Positions 19,800 to 30,686 of a DNA stretch of 64,000 nucleotides are shown piece by piece. The stretch is taken from assembly GCA_011109175.1 (NCBI GenBank), contig RDEW01000029.1, positions 468,158 to 532,157 of the forward strand. Reading direction: 5' to 3'. This DNA is from Dicyema japonicum (taxonomy: Eukaryota > Dicyemida > Rhombozoa > Dicyemidae). The notes beneath the pieces are model-generated. The model saw nothing but the letters and a program-made list of their open reading frames with translations. It was not told the DNA's origin and did no database searches. Within the stretch, counting starts at the first letter, position 1; each line of letters starts with the position of its first letter. The translations under genes and the position numbers were made by a program.

Positions 19800-20870
19800 T
19801 AGGGCAAGTTGTTTCTAGCAGTTAAAAAAAATTTTTAGCGCTAAAAAATCACAAAATCTAGCAATTATAAAAATTAGCACTTAAAATGATAAAATCTAGC
19901 ATTTAAAATTGTAAAATCTATAACTTAAAATAATAAAATATAACATTTAAATTGTATTTATTGTAATATAATAAAAGGTAATGCTTGATATTGTCTGGAT
20001 GGAAGTTCCTATCCTTTTTTTAAATATTTTTTAGCATTTTAATAGCTCTTTCTGCAGATGCAGAAAATGCCTGACAGCGTGTAAGAGAAAAATAATCTTG
20101 TTGGCTAATTTTTGGTTCAGTCATTTATATAATAGATTTAAATCCATTTGCCTCCATTCTTTTATTTATATAATTTTTTATATTTGCCTTGTTATTATCA
20201 AAATGTAGTTTTTGTATATCATAATATGCCCTATTGATTGAGTAGTCACAACAATCCGAAAGTTTTAGAAAATCTACTACTTGCGAATAATTTAATATGA
20301 TTTCCGTTAATTGAAACTTAATATCCTGATTGTTGACATGATGTTTAGCATTTGATAGTAAAACTCCATCTGACTGAAATGCGTTAACAATCTCTAAAAT
20401 TATTTTAAAATTCATGAAATAATATTTCACTGTTTGAAACCAACTTCCCCATCTGCATAGATTAAGCAAAAGAATACCTAGTAATTACCACATCAAGTGA
20501 GAATCCAACATCCTTGAACAAATTACGACGTTTTCGTTTTTTACTGTAGCAGCTTTAATGCTTGCAATTAAGCCATCTATCTCCGGATATGCACATTTTA
20601 TAAGTAAAATCGTATTATGTAACAAATAAGATACACACGTCACATGATGCATGTTGTTATACATGACCATTAATGTTTTACCACCTATTTATTTAAATAA
20701 ATTTATATCACCAGAAATCATATAAGGAGCGGCATCTGAAATTAGTAGATAAAAATAATCTTCATTTCTCTAATGACGTCATCTATTAATTGGCAGATGA
20801 TAGCAGCAGTGGCATGATTTTCCAGTGTTCGTTCTAAAAGTTAAAATAAATTTTAATACGTTAATAATTT
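19800..20870 (-). mobile_element. hAT transposon, opposite strand, degraded
   Basis: Minus-strand frames include SDAAPYMISGD (about 20730), HHVTCVSYLLHNTILLIKCAYPEIDGLIASIKAATVK (20485-20670) and LCRWGSWFQTVKYYFMNFKIILEIV (20125-20469). The DAAPYM...HVTCxxHLLHN...TRWGSWL order is typical of a hAT transposase group (DUF659-like). The left end is 'agggcaagttgtttctagcag', followed by an internal array of 'aaaatctagca(c/t)tta' units at 19850-19935. No intact second end was found. Confidence 0.75.
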
Positions 20871-21867
20871 TGTCAACTCATTTATCTTTTTTCTACAAGA
20901 AATCTGAACGTAGTTCTGCATAAAAATTCGGACGGAATGTTAATTTTAAATGTTTTAAACATTTTTTTGATCGAATCTTTATTTAATTTGTACAGCGGGA
21001 TGTTTGCTTGACTTGGATTGATTCAGTTAATGCTGTTTGAACTGAATTACATGAATGACCTACAATTGTATTAACAAATTTATACGAATATTGTTCTGAT
21101 GTTTTAAAGAAGAACGATGAGAATCAACTGAAAATTTTTTTGAACAACTGTTAAAAAATATTGGTAAAACATTAATGGTATTATTAAACGATAAGAATCA
21201 ATAGAAGGCCAGCGTCAGCAATACAGAACTCATCTTTGAATTCCGAGACTATAATTGGGTCATCATTTATGGGAATTGGGTCATCATTTATGGGATTGAG
21301 TGTAAAGTAGGTTAGTTTTTTTTAATTTATAGATTCGCTTTTGTACAACCACTCTATAATAAGTCTGGTAAAGGAGTATGTGAAAACTTAAGATCTTTAT
21401 TCCTACTGAATTGGCCATGTAAATTTCTTCAGTCGGACAATGGCTCTGAATTTAAAAATCAAGAAATAACAAAACTTTGCGAAGATTTTAACATTAAGCA
21501 AATTCATGGAAGGCCTAACAATCCACGAGCACAAGAAATTGTCGAAAGATTTAATCAGACGATCACGAGGAAGTTGTCAAAAATGCTGGATAACAGTAAA
21601 AAAAAGTGCCTTGATAAATTAGAAAGTATAGTCTACAGTTACAACATATCGGTCCATTCATTTTCTAACGAAAGTCCTATCGAAAGACATCGAGGAATTA
21701 AGGGAATAAATTCAATAATTCATGTTTATACTTATTTCACATTATGACTTAGATAATTTAAGTGATGAGTGTGCGATTCCAGAACAAATTGACGATTTGG
21801 TTAATTGTTTGACTCTAGAATCTATTGAAAATTAACGTAGTTTGATTTAAAAAATTTATATCTAGAT

Positions 21868-24325
21868 CAGAAGTTCTCAACCTTTTTAGCTCATGGGCCA
21901 AATCGATAATTAAGAATATCTTTGCGGGCCGCACAAAAAATATTTTATTTGATTAAAGAAAAAAGGCTTTATTACGTAATAAGAGAATCAATGTGAGACT
22001 TGATTTTGCTTGGCGTCTACTATTTTATCGAAACGAGGAGTAAAGTTCGAAGACGATGTACGTAAAAGTTGAATTCGGTGTTCATCAGTCAATCGATTTC
22101 GACACTTACTTTTTATTCGCGTAAGTTTACTGAAAAGAGCTTCACATGCATACGTTGATCCGAAGACTGATGCATTTTTTTGAGCATTATAGACCAAGTT
22201 CGGATATTTCCATTGTGGAATTCGACTCCAAAAATCCAATAGTTCACTTGACTTAAATAGCGCGGTAATTTGTAAATCTGCCTGCATTTCAATTAGCTCC
22301 AGCTGATATACATATGGAGCGGTTGCAGCATCTGTTTCCATAGGTGACGAAAATATTTTCATAATAGGTAGAGCTTCTTTAAAATCATTAAAACATGTTT
22401 TGAATTCATCGATTAAGTCACTAATAACAGAGGTATATTTTTCATATGATCCATCTTCCCAGTGGTTTGAAAGTATTGGAAAATGAATGGTAACTCTAGT
22501 TTTTCGATAAATGCAAAACCAGTCTGTATAATTCATGACATAGTTTGTTCTTACCCTGCAGAGAAGTATTCAAAATCGAAAGGTGTGTAGAAATATCAAC
22601 CATAAATGCTAAGTCTGCAATCTACTCCTTATCAGTAAGCTAAAGATAGAATATCTTATTGTCAATAAAATTTATAATCTCCGGGAGAAGGTCATAAAAT
22701 CTAAATGCGATTTAAAAATTTATACAACCTTTTTAGACATGCTGCCCGACTCAACCATCGTACGGTTGTATGCATGAGCAAATCTCCATACTCAGCATCA
22801 ACATCCTCGAGAAATTACTTAAAATTGCGGTGATTTAAAGCACGAGAGCAAATAAAATTTACGATTGAAATGACCGTTTTTGTTACATGGTCCATTTTCA
22901 TAGATTTTACAGCTAAATTTTCTTGATGTAGTATGCAGTGATGCCAAACCACAAGACTCAACTCATCATCTACTCCCCATCCAGCTACGAGACCTTGAAA
23001 CCCAGTTTTCCATCCAACCATAGAAGGACATCCATCTGTGGCAATTGAAAACATTTTTGAAAGATCCAAATGTGCCTTTTCAAGGCAATCACGAAATTTA
23101 CGGAATATATCAGCTCCTTTAGTAGAACCATAAAAGTTACGTAGCGTGAGAAATTCTTCATAATTTTGAAGTCAGGCATGACACCTCGAATAAACACCAG
23201 CCATTTATTCTGTATCACTAACATCTTTAGTGATGTAAAGAGCAATAGAATAATGCACGAAAAAGTTGGATTCAGTGAGTAGCTGGCATTGAATATCGTC
23301 AAATGTTCTCTCAATTCTCCGAGTAACTGTGTCGCTGCTTAGCTGTAAGTTCATAACATTTTTTTAATTTCTGAAGAACGACATTTTTTCAGTAAATATA
23401 AGGATAGCCTGCGTAATAAATTCTCAATCTGAATACGGCTTTATATTTTTTGCAAGTAGATGACAAAATTTTGAAAGAAGCTATTGTAGCGGATCTTGAT
23501 GACATGGGCTGTTTAAACAAAGTGGTTTGTAGTTTGCGATTTGATTTCATAGATAGGAATTTGATTTTTTTGATTCACCTTGAAATGAATCATATTCTGA
23601 AGAATGTTTCATATAATGCCTTTCGACATTATATAACTTAAGACATCGTATAACAAAATGACAAATCAGGCAATGTGCTTTGCCATTTTCTTCAAAAACG
23701 AAAAATTGTTCCTCCCATTCGGAGTTAAATGTACGATATTTTTGAAAAATTTACTACTTCTTTTAACACGTTTTCCAGACATCACAAGAAATATTAATTA
23801 AAAGTTAATACAAAATATATATAAAGCCTTTTCACGAAAGCCATAGTATTTATAGCTCCGCATAGGCAGGACACACTTTATTTAAGTAAAGAACAGTTAA
23901 TTTTAACTAATCGTAGAACCAAGGAATGATCTTCACTTCTTTTTTTCTTTTTCTTGTGTGAGTGTCCTTTCTAGACAATCCAGTTCCGCAGTGAGTATCC
24001 ACTGATGACGGTGTCACTCGTCAAACTCTTTCTGCATCGTAGATGCGTGGAACCTTCCACCAGGTGAACAGCAGCGAGATTCGGACCCGTAGCCTAAGCC
24101 ACTTAAGCCCGACATCTAACCACTATCACACAAAATATATTTAATTTAAAAACCATAGTTAAAATTTGTAAAAATTTTTTAACTATAAAAGTTTAATGTA
24201 CGAAACAAACAGAAAGAAAAAGCACAGTTAAAATCCGGCTGTATTATGTAAAACATGTAATATTTTTTTTATAATTTTAAGCGGGCCGCATTAAAATCCT
24301 GGGAGGCCGCCTTTGAGAATCCCTG
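21868..24325 (-). mobile_element. hAT transposon (GTF2IRD2/ZBED-like) with perfect 8-bp target duplication
   Basis: Ends: CAGAAGTTCTCAAC on the left; TTTGAGAATCCCTG on the right (imperfect inverted match). The duplication ATCTAGAT is at 21860-21867 and 24326-24333. Minus-strand transposase pieces are SKMFSIATDGCPSMVGWKTG (22985-23069), HHCILHQENLAVKSMKMDHV and IVNFICSRALNHRNF (22815-22950), and a C-terminal hAT dimerisation region (21988-22536; FGSTYACEALFSKLTRIKSK in place of the usual FxSTYxCEqxFS). A SINE sits within it at 23819-24131. It splits the integrase at 21290-24720. Frameshifts make the transposase inactive. Confidence 0.93.
23819..24131 (-). mobile_element. tRNA-derived SINE nested in the hAT element
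   Basis: Reverse-complement copy: the tail 'aaagccttttcacg' is at the left, then the body, then the head ending 'agccacttaagcccgacatctaaccactatcaca'. The A-box side is damaged and the B-box is GGTCCGAATCTC. It is the innermost layer of the integrase > hAT > SINE nest. Confidence 0.9.
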
Positions 24326-24834
24326 ATCTAGATAATTCTCAGTCAGATAATTTGTGTCCGAATGCAAAGAGATTCAATTTCGAAATTAAATCGATTGAAG
24401 AAAATTCGAATTATTACAAAGCTATGAACAGGAAAATGGATGTTCATAATAGTAAATATACTTTTAACATGGGAGATAAAGTATGAATTAAAAACATTAA
24501 TAAATAGGTTCGGGCTATAAAAGACTTTAAAACAAATCCCTTATTGCGACTGGATAAGTTTGAGTCTCAGTATTATCCAGTTGCAGAAATAATTAATATT
24601 TTATCGAATAATCGTGTGGAGGTAGTTTTAAATAGTTTAATTTGATATATAAAAAATTCGAAAGGAGAAATATCGACTGTATTAATGAGTAGACTAAAAA
24701 AAGTTACTTAAATTTAATTTTTTGTGGTTAATAAATCATTTATAAAATTAATTGAAGTTAATCTTGGTTAAAGGTTAATGTAACAGGCAGCTCATAGGTA
24801 TCGCTTGGCCCATGTGACATTATGTTTTATATTA

Positions 24835-25190
24835 ATGTTTATATTTTTAAGGTAACGAACCTAAAGCTATTTGTCCGCAATAAAAATTCGAAAAAATGGG
24901 ATAATGTTTTATATTTTTGAAGTAACGAACCTAATGCTATTTGATTCCTTGTACAACAGGATCATTTATATCTCGACTGAACAAATATAAGACTCGACAT
25001 TATAAACCTTTCTCTTATTCTGAGTGTAAAGTGATTGAATTGGCAAAAAATGGGTTAATGTTTTATTTTTTAGGTAACAAACCGAAATCTATTTGATTCC
25101 TTGTACAACTGGAACCTAAGAACTCGAAGTGTCCAAATGTAAAACACGATAGAATACACCTTTCTCTGAGTCTGAAAAGAAAGTCGTCAC
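24835..25190. repeat. Tandem ~150-bp repeat upstream of the second membrane-gene copy
   Basis: Two to three units; 'ttgattccttgtacaac' recurs at about 24942 and 25094 (152 bp apart). The unit also contains 'gtaacgaacctaaagctattt' and 'actcgacagaataaacctttctctta'. Confidence 0.85.
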
Positions 25191-25269
25191 TCGTCAAACC
25201 AAGTCTTTATTATATATTTGGTTAACCAAAGTAAATAATACTTAATAATAAATTTATGATATTCTACGA

Positions 25270-25665
25270 TGCTGAGGTTCCACGCATCTACGATGCTGAA
25301 AGGGTTTGACGAGTGACGCCGTCATCAGTGAATACTCACTGCGGAACTGGATTGTCTAGAAAGGACACTCACACAAGAAAAAGAAAAAAAGAAGTGAAGA
25401 TCATTCCTTGGTTCTACGATTAGTTAAAATTAACTGTTCTTTACTTAAATAAAGTGTGTGTCCTGCCTATGCGGAGCTAATACCACGGCTCCGTGAAAAA
25501 GGCTGTTATTATTATTATTATTATAATAAAGACTTGTGTGTGAGTCATTTCTAAACAATCCAGTTCCACAGTGAGAGTCCACTGATGACGTCGTCACTCG
25601 TCAAGCCATGCGGAGCTAATACCACTGCTCCGTGAAAAAGGCTGTCATTATAATAAAGACTAATG
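25270..25665 (+). mobile_element. tRNA-derived SINE, 5' truncated, plus rearranged partial copy
   Basis: 25270-25530 is the SINE body without its tRNA head, ending 'aaaaaggctgttattattattattattat'. A partial repeat follows at 25535-25660 (scrambled pieces 'ctaaacaatccagttccacagtgag', 'gatgacgtcgtcactcgtcaa', 'catgcggagctaataccactgctccgtgaaaaaggctg'), indicating local duplication. It interrupts the flank of the duplicated membrane-gene unit. Confidence 0.85.
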
Positions 25666-25679
25666 AATTGTTCTAATTA

Positions 25680-26175
25680 ATGGTTATACTTTTTAGACGA
25701 TTCGTAGATATAGTAAATACAACAATTTTAACTCTATTTTTATCTGTATAATTACTATGATTGCTAGGGAACTTATATTGTACTTTTTGTTTTAGATGGG
25801 TTTTTCATATATGCATATAACAATAATCGTAATAATAATGATTCGCCAATCTTTTTTTGGGTTTCAGTTTCTATCTTTACTACTGCTACTTTCTATATTT
25901 CCGTGTCGACTCTTGGAATTGTAAGGATTTGGAAAAGAAATAAACCGCTAAATAGAACTTTGTAAATTATTATATTGTTAGCTTTGACATGCCATTTAGT
26001 TATTGTGATATCCAATGTTACCATTATTGTAATCTTTTCATCATACGACATTAGAGAAAAAATAATTGACTATATATTTGAATCAAATAAGCCTAAATTG
26101 ATTTTAATTTACAGTTTTTAATTATTAATTATAGTTAATTGTAAATTTGATAATCAGGATGCTGTTAAAGGGGTT
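25680..26175 (+). pseudogene. Membrane-protein gene paralogue 2, broken
   Basis: It aligns with the gene at 8375-8940: start MVILFRRFVDIVNT, a 22-nt GT-AG intron after the first exon, then GFFIYAYNNNRNNN and SPIFFWVSVSIF, TLGIVRIWKRNKPLNR, and after the second intron site CHLVIVISNVTIIVIFSSYDIREK. A 1-nt loss before the second intron shifts the frame, and the last exon is degraded. It is probably not functional unless splicing has adjusted. Confidence 0.72.
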
Positions 26176-26179
26176 TTGG

Positions 26180-26760
26180 TAATGATTTATAAATGACTTA
26201 GATATGTGGCAATTTTTTTTAAGAATTTTACAGAATCACTCTATACACAAAATAATATCTGTTTTCTATTTATACTCATTTTTACTAGTTTATGATTATT
26301 ATATATATTAGATTATTTAAATAGGTGCAATCTTTATTAATAATAATAAAAATAATAATAATGATTAACTATCATAAATACAGGCTCTCATTAATACTTG
26401 AATATTTGTTATAAATACGGTATCTGTCTCTAACACAATTTTTTATAACATAATTTAAGCAATCATGTAGAATCACTATTTAGGAATTTGGGGGTCATCG
26501 TTTGTCTAACTCCGGAATCCCTTTTTAGACCTTACTTGCAAGTCTAGAAAACTATGGAGAAGAAGGACTCTAGCGGATTGTACTAGTACTTTAATAAACT
26601 GCCCCCAACTGCTCATTCCCTGGCTAATAAAGTCGTTCATTCGTTCATTTGTTCATTTGTGACTTGAGTGGTTAAATATTCTAGATTTATTTTTGGAATC
26701 TCACATTCTTGGCACTTAGAAACGATAGATTAGACCAAAATATTTTTAGTAACAAAAATT
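26180..26760 (+). repeat. 3' flank of duplicated unit 2
   Basis: Inverted match to about 7900-8340, for example 'tttttactagtttatgattatt' near the gene and 'gttaaatattctagatttatttttggaatct' at the far end. A short 'gttcattcgttcatttgttcattt' run is inside. No gene was seen. Confidence 0.65.
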
Positions 26761-27388
26761 TACTATTACAAATCGGACAGCAATAGCAACAGCATTTTCG
26801 CGAACGATGGCAATTCCGAGGCGTTCATGAAACCAATGCCGCTCTAGAGTATCTCCCAACCTGAAGGGATTGCGATTCAAATCTCTCTGATAACATCTAT
26901 GATGACAGGTCCGACCAGAATCGAACTCTTAAACGAAATTGGGGCGAAGCATAAGCCCCGAGGTTTCTACTGCGACAGGCCGAGGACAAATTGATCCCGA
27001 AGTGTTTTCAGCTTTTCTAGTATGAAAAAGCAGATCTGTAACTATGTCAAAAAATAAAAAATTTACCTAATTTTTTGGCAATTCAAATACTTTCTATTCA
27101 GAATGAAGATTTTCATTGTTGCCCAAAATATGTATCAGCTACAATCTCTAGTGATGACTTGTTTTATGCGTTTTTATGGATTTATAACATACTATATATG
27201 CAGGAGGAAGTCTAATGTTATACCAAGCAGGAGAATGCCTGATCAATTCGGAAAAGGCATTATGAACTATCATTACTGGTGAAAGCCTAGGAAATTGATA
27301 TTATCGTCGTTCATGAAATTTAAATCAGAAAAAGAAGATTTCATCCTAGAGGGTTTTTCGTCTGTAGATATAAGATAAAAGGAAAGAG
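26761..27388. other. No identifiable gene; possible old LINE pieces
   Basis: This stretch has a GC-richer patch (26790-27010) with no long frame on either strand. I could not identify any domain. Confidence 0.4.
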
Positions 27389-27950
27389 ATGTTGCCTGCA
27401 AGATTACGTCTCTTATTTTATCGTCGACATCTATACACTCGAAGACCCCAAGTCATACGGAACACTGGTTGTGAATTTACGTCTGTTGACGTTTGCTGTG
27501 ATGATGTGTGGATTACCATCAAGGCAATGTATTCGAAGATTCTTATTAATTGTGTGGACAGTATCAGCCAGTTTTTTATTGACTACCCTATTTGGTAAGA
27601 GACCTTAATTCTAAACATGTTGCTTTTGGGTGTGGTACAACCAATCTGGATGGACGAAGATTGAGACATTTATATGACTCTCTTGGCGTCGAGGTTTTGA
27701 CATCAGGAACCAAATCATTATTCGTACACAGGTAGAGATAAACTTGGTGTGTTTCTGGTGTCTTCATCTCTTATTGCGCATGTGGATACTCCTAATATTA
27801 TTCGAGATATTAGAAGCGACCATATTCTCCAAGTATTATGAGTTAATTTAAAGTCGGCCATGTTTTGAGTGGCGTATTCAGAGATTCCTGGCAAAAATGG
27901 AATCTCAAATTAGTTAACTTTTATGGTTCCGCGGACATTGCTATTAATAA
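27389..27950 (+). mobile_element. LINE APE-endonuclease fragment
   Basis: Around 27470-27720 the plus strand reads VIRNTGCEFTSVDVCCDDVWI, then DLNSKHVAFGCGTTNLDGRRLRHLY and DSLGVEVLTSGTKSLFVH. The GDLNxKHxxFGCxxTNxxGxxL block is the catalytic-core segment of LINE APE endonucleases (the Gly before Asp is mutated). Frames are broken. It is probably of a different family from LINE-A and LINE-D. Confidence 0.65.
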
Positions 27951-28400
27951 TAATAATACCGGAGATTACGCTTACACAAACTAACTCAACACCTGACTCA
28001 ACACCTCTAGCAGGGACCTCATCTTGTCCCGATGCTCCTCCCTTGACCTCCCACAAGCATGTATTGGTCGAGTGACTGGACCTTCGCAGTCACGACGGCG
28101 CGTTCCATGGTTGATTCTTATAAAATCTTCAAGAGGCATTGGTTGTTGGAGCTCTCCAGAAATCAAGCGTTCCGTGATTTTGGAGGCTCTTTTCCGGCTA
28201 TTAATAATAATTATTTATTTATCCCCTAGACCACCAGGAAAGATAGGTCAAAACTATCTAATTATGTATCCCAGCCTCCAGCAACATCCGAACTCTTTTC
28301 ATTTGGTCTTCTGATGATCCAACCGCACTCTGGAAAAGTCTTCGATTCCCTCTGCAAAGGAATTCAATCGACGTGCACTTTTGTTTTACAGACCAAAATT
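27951..28400. other. Spacer, nothing recognised
   Basis: Overlapping short frames exist on both strands at 27981-28314, but none shows a known motif. It is bounded by the LINE fragment and the third membrane-gene copy. Confidence 0.4.
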
Positions 28401-28404
28401 TCTT

Positions 28405-28846
28405 AACTATTAAATAATAATTACAATAGCTGCAAATTCAATAAATTCAGGCTTATTTGAATCAAATATATAGTCAATTAAATTTTCTCTAATGTCGTAT
28501 GATAAAAAGATTACAATAATGGTAACATTGGATATCAAAATAAAGAAATGACATATCAAAAGCAAAATATATAATAATTTACAACAGTTATATTTAGCGG
28601 TTAAGTTCTTTTCCAAATCCTACCAATTCCAAAAGTCGTTACGGAAATATAGAAAGTAGCAGTAGTAAAGATAAATGAATTTGAAACCCAAAAAAATATT
28701 AATTTATATATGCATATATGAAGAACCCATCTAAAACATAAAGTCCAATAGAAGATCCCTAACAATTAAACTTATCATACAGATAAATGTAGAGTTAAAA
28801 TTGTTGTATTTGCTATATCCACGAATCTTTGAAATAGCATAACCAT
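28405..28846 (-). pseudogene. Membrane-protein gene paralogue 3, broken and 3' truncated
   Basis: It keeps the start (MVMLFQRFVDIANT), the 22-nt first intron and LDGFFIYAYIN. A deletion after this creates a stop and removes part of the second membrane segment's lead-in. The third segment (ILLLICHFFILISNVTIIVIF) and SYDIRENLIDYIFDSNKP are clear. The last exon is missing. Confidence 0.72.
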
Positions 28847-28924
28847 TAATTAAAAGAATTCCTAAGTCTTTATTATATATTTAGTTAACCAATGTAAAAA
28901 ATATTTAATTATAAAATTATAATA

Positions 28925-29420
28925 TTTATTTCATATTTTTATTAACTCTTTCCAAATATAAAACTCGACAAAATAAACCTTTTTCTTAGTCCGAATGGAA
29001 AGTATTTGAATTTGCAAAAAATTGGTTTTATGTTTTTTTTGAGGTAACGAACCTAAACCTATTTGATTCCTTGTACAACTGGAACATTTAGATCTCAGAG
29101 TGTGGAAATATAAGACTCGATAGAATAAACCTTTTTCTTAGTCCGAATGGAAAGTATTTGAATTTGCAAAAAATTGGTTTAATGATTTTTTGAGGTAATG
29201 AACCTAAAGCTATTTGATTCCTTGTACAACTGGAACCTTTAGATCTCGACTGTCCAAATATAGGACTCGACAGAATAAACTAGTCTTTTAATCTGAAGTG
29301 AAAATATTTGAATTGGCAAAAAATCGGTTAATGTTTTATTTTTTTAGAAAACTAACCTGAAGCTATTTGATTCATTGTACAACTGTAACCTTTAGATCTC
29401 GACTGTCCTAATATAAGACT
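28925..29420. repeat. Tandem ~140-153-bp repeat array, about four units
   Basis: 'ttgattccttgtacaac' recurs at about 29073, 29214 and 29366 (spacing 141 and 153). The unit also has 'gtccgaatggaaagtatttgaatt' and 'caaaaaattggttta'. It is the longest array of this satellite in the window. Confidence 0.88.
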
Positions 29421-29469
29421 AAATTTTGTTAAAACACTCCTTGGATAATATAATGGGTGCTTCAACTCA

Positions 29470-30655
29470 AATGTGGATTCGCTAAACGTGCATGATATTC
29501 AACCGTCTCTATCTTACGGGTGCTGCCAACCTATCAAACAGGAATATTTAAAAAAATCAATGCTTTTCAAAAAATGGCCAGTAATTTTTGCGGCCTGTCA
29601 ATTTAAAGAAAACACATATGGCCACTATCGCAGGATTCTTAACTCAGAAGTATAATTTCCTCTGAAATGGATGTACAAAAACTTAACAAGTTCCAATTGA
29701 ATGGTTATTGATGAAAATTAACAGTAAATCTCTTCATTTTATGTTATTCAAGTGTTTAAAAGACCTGACTATTGACATTGCATCGTCTTCGGGATGGTTC
29801 GCAAATGGGAATAATAATCCAATAGCCGAACTTTGTATTGCCTTTTACAAGACCGAAATTTGTTCTTTTAAGAAAAAGGATCGAAATGCAATAATTGTAA
29901 ATCTGATAAATATAACAGTCGATCATTTGGCAACAAGATGCAATAGGATGTTTAATATTGATTACATACGACGTCACAATGAGGTGGAGAAATGTCTTTA
30001 TTTAAACCTGTGTCGTAAATGTGGAATCATATGTTCCAAGAAAGTAAAGAATCACTCAGTCCAATCGATAGTAACAACTTAGAATGTTGAGATCCGAGTC
30101 GATACGAGGCTAATGACTGATGTCAAAGTACAGCATAACAATCTGGACAAATTTAATTTTGACAACAGACAAGTGAGATTACTATAGTAGAGGTTGGAAT
30201 ACCTTCTCAGGAGATGCAAAAGGAGGTAGAGGTAAAAAACCATCACAAATACGACCTGCTTGCTTGAGAGTTGTCTCAAATATACAATGCGAAAGTAAAA
30301 ATTATTCCTTTTGTTTTGACATGGGAGAGAATTGTAAGTAAGTCAAACAAGTCATATATGCATGATTTGGATATAATTCCGAGGGGATATATTTAATCTA
30401 TTATGTTAAAGGAAATTCTAGAAAACATGTTAGTGGAGCACCGAGATGGGATGAACTTTCAAGAGAATGATGTTAGTGAGGTCATTCCTTTCCTACAACA
30501 AAAGTCTCTTGAACAAGTAGAGGATGAGGGAATCGTGCCCATAGAACAACTATGCTGGAGTGAAAATCAGATTGTATATGGTGGCGAAAAGAATGCAGTT
30601 AGACAGCTAAGGAATTGCTCAAAACGAAAGAGAATAAATAATATTATTATTATTA
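29470..30655 (+). mobile_element. LINE-B: CCHC finger and restriction-like endonuclease, degraded
   Basis: Plus strand: LMLFKCLKDLTIDIASSSGW (29730-29790), then ITVDHLATRCNRMFNIDYIRRHNEVEKCL (29920-30000) with the finger's first Cys pair lost, then KNHSVQSI. The endonuclease part is broken: the PDI block reads LDKFNFDNRQ instead, and VEVGIPSQEMQ is only partly in frame near 30190. A 93-codon tail (30403-30684) follows, matching the post-endonuclease tail of the 59-kb copy in position. It ends with an ATT-repeat tail near 30640. Inactive. Confidence 0.75.
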
Positions 30656-30686
30656 ATAGCACTTTCGAAGAACCAAAAATGTAATT

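Larger units (their letters stand above)
21290..24720 (+). pseudogene. Integrase (rve) of a gypsy/Ginger-type element, split by a hAT
   Basis: Plus strand, 21330-21750: FLQSDNGSEFKNQEI (second catalytic Asp), FNIKQIHGRPNNPRAQEIVERFNQT (catalytic Glu in VER), then NISVHSFSNESPIE. After a 2.46-kb hAT the same reading resumes at 24334 with a C-terminal region (YKAMNRKMDVHNSKYTFNMGDKV, then FESQYYPVAEIINILSNNRVEVV). The HGRPxxPxxQ...VERFN form is shared by gypsy-like integrases, Ginger transposons and domesticated GIN/KRBA2 genes. The first catalytic Asp and the zinc-finger domain are not seen. No LTRs or terminal repeats were found. Stops make it inactive. Confidence 0.82.

Noticed and set aside
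21290-24720. Complete LTR retrotransposon
   Set aside because: No LTRs, gag, protease or reverse transcriptase were found next to the integrase; only integrase sequence is supported.
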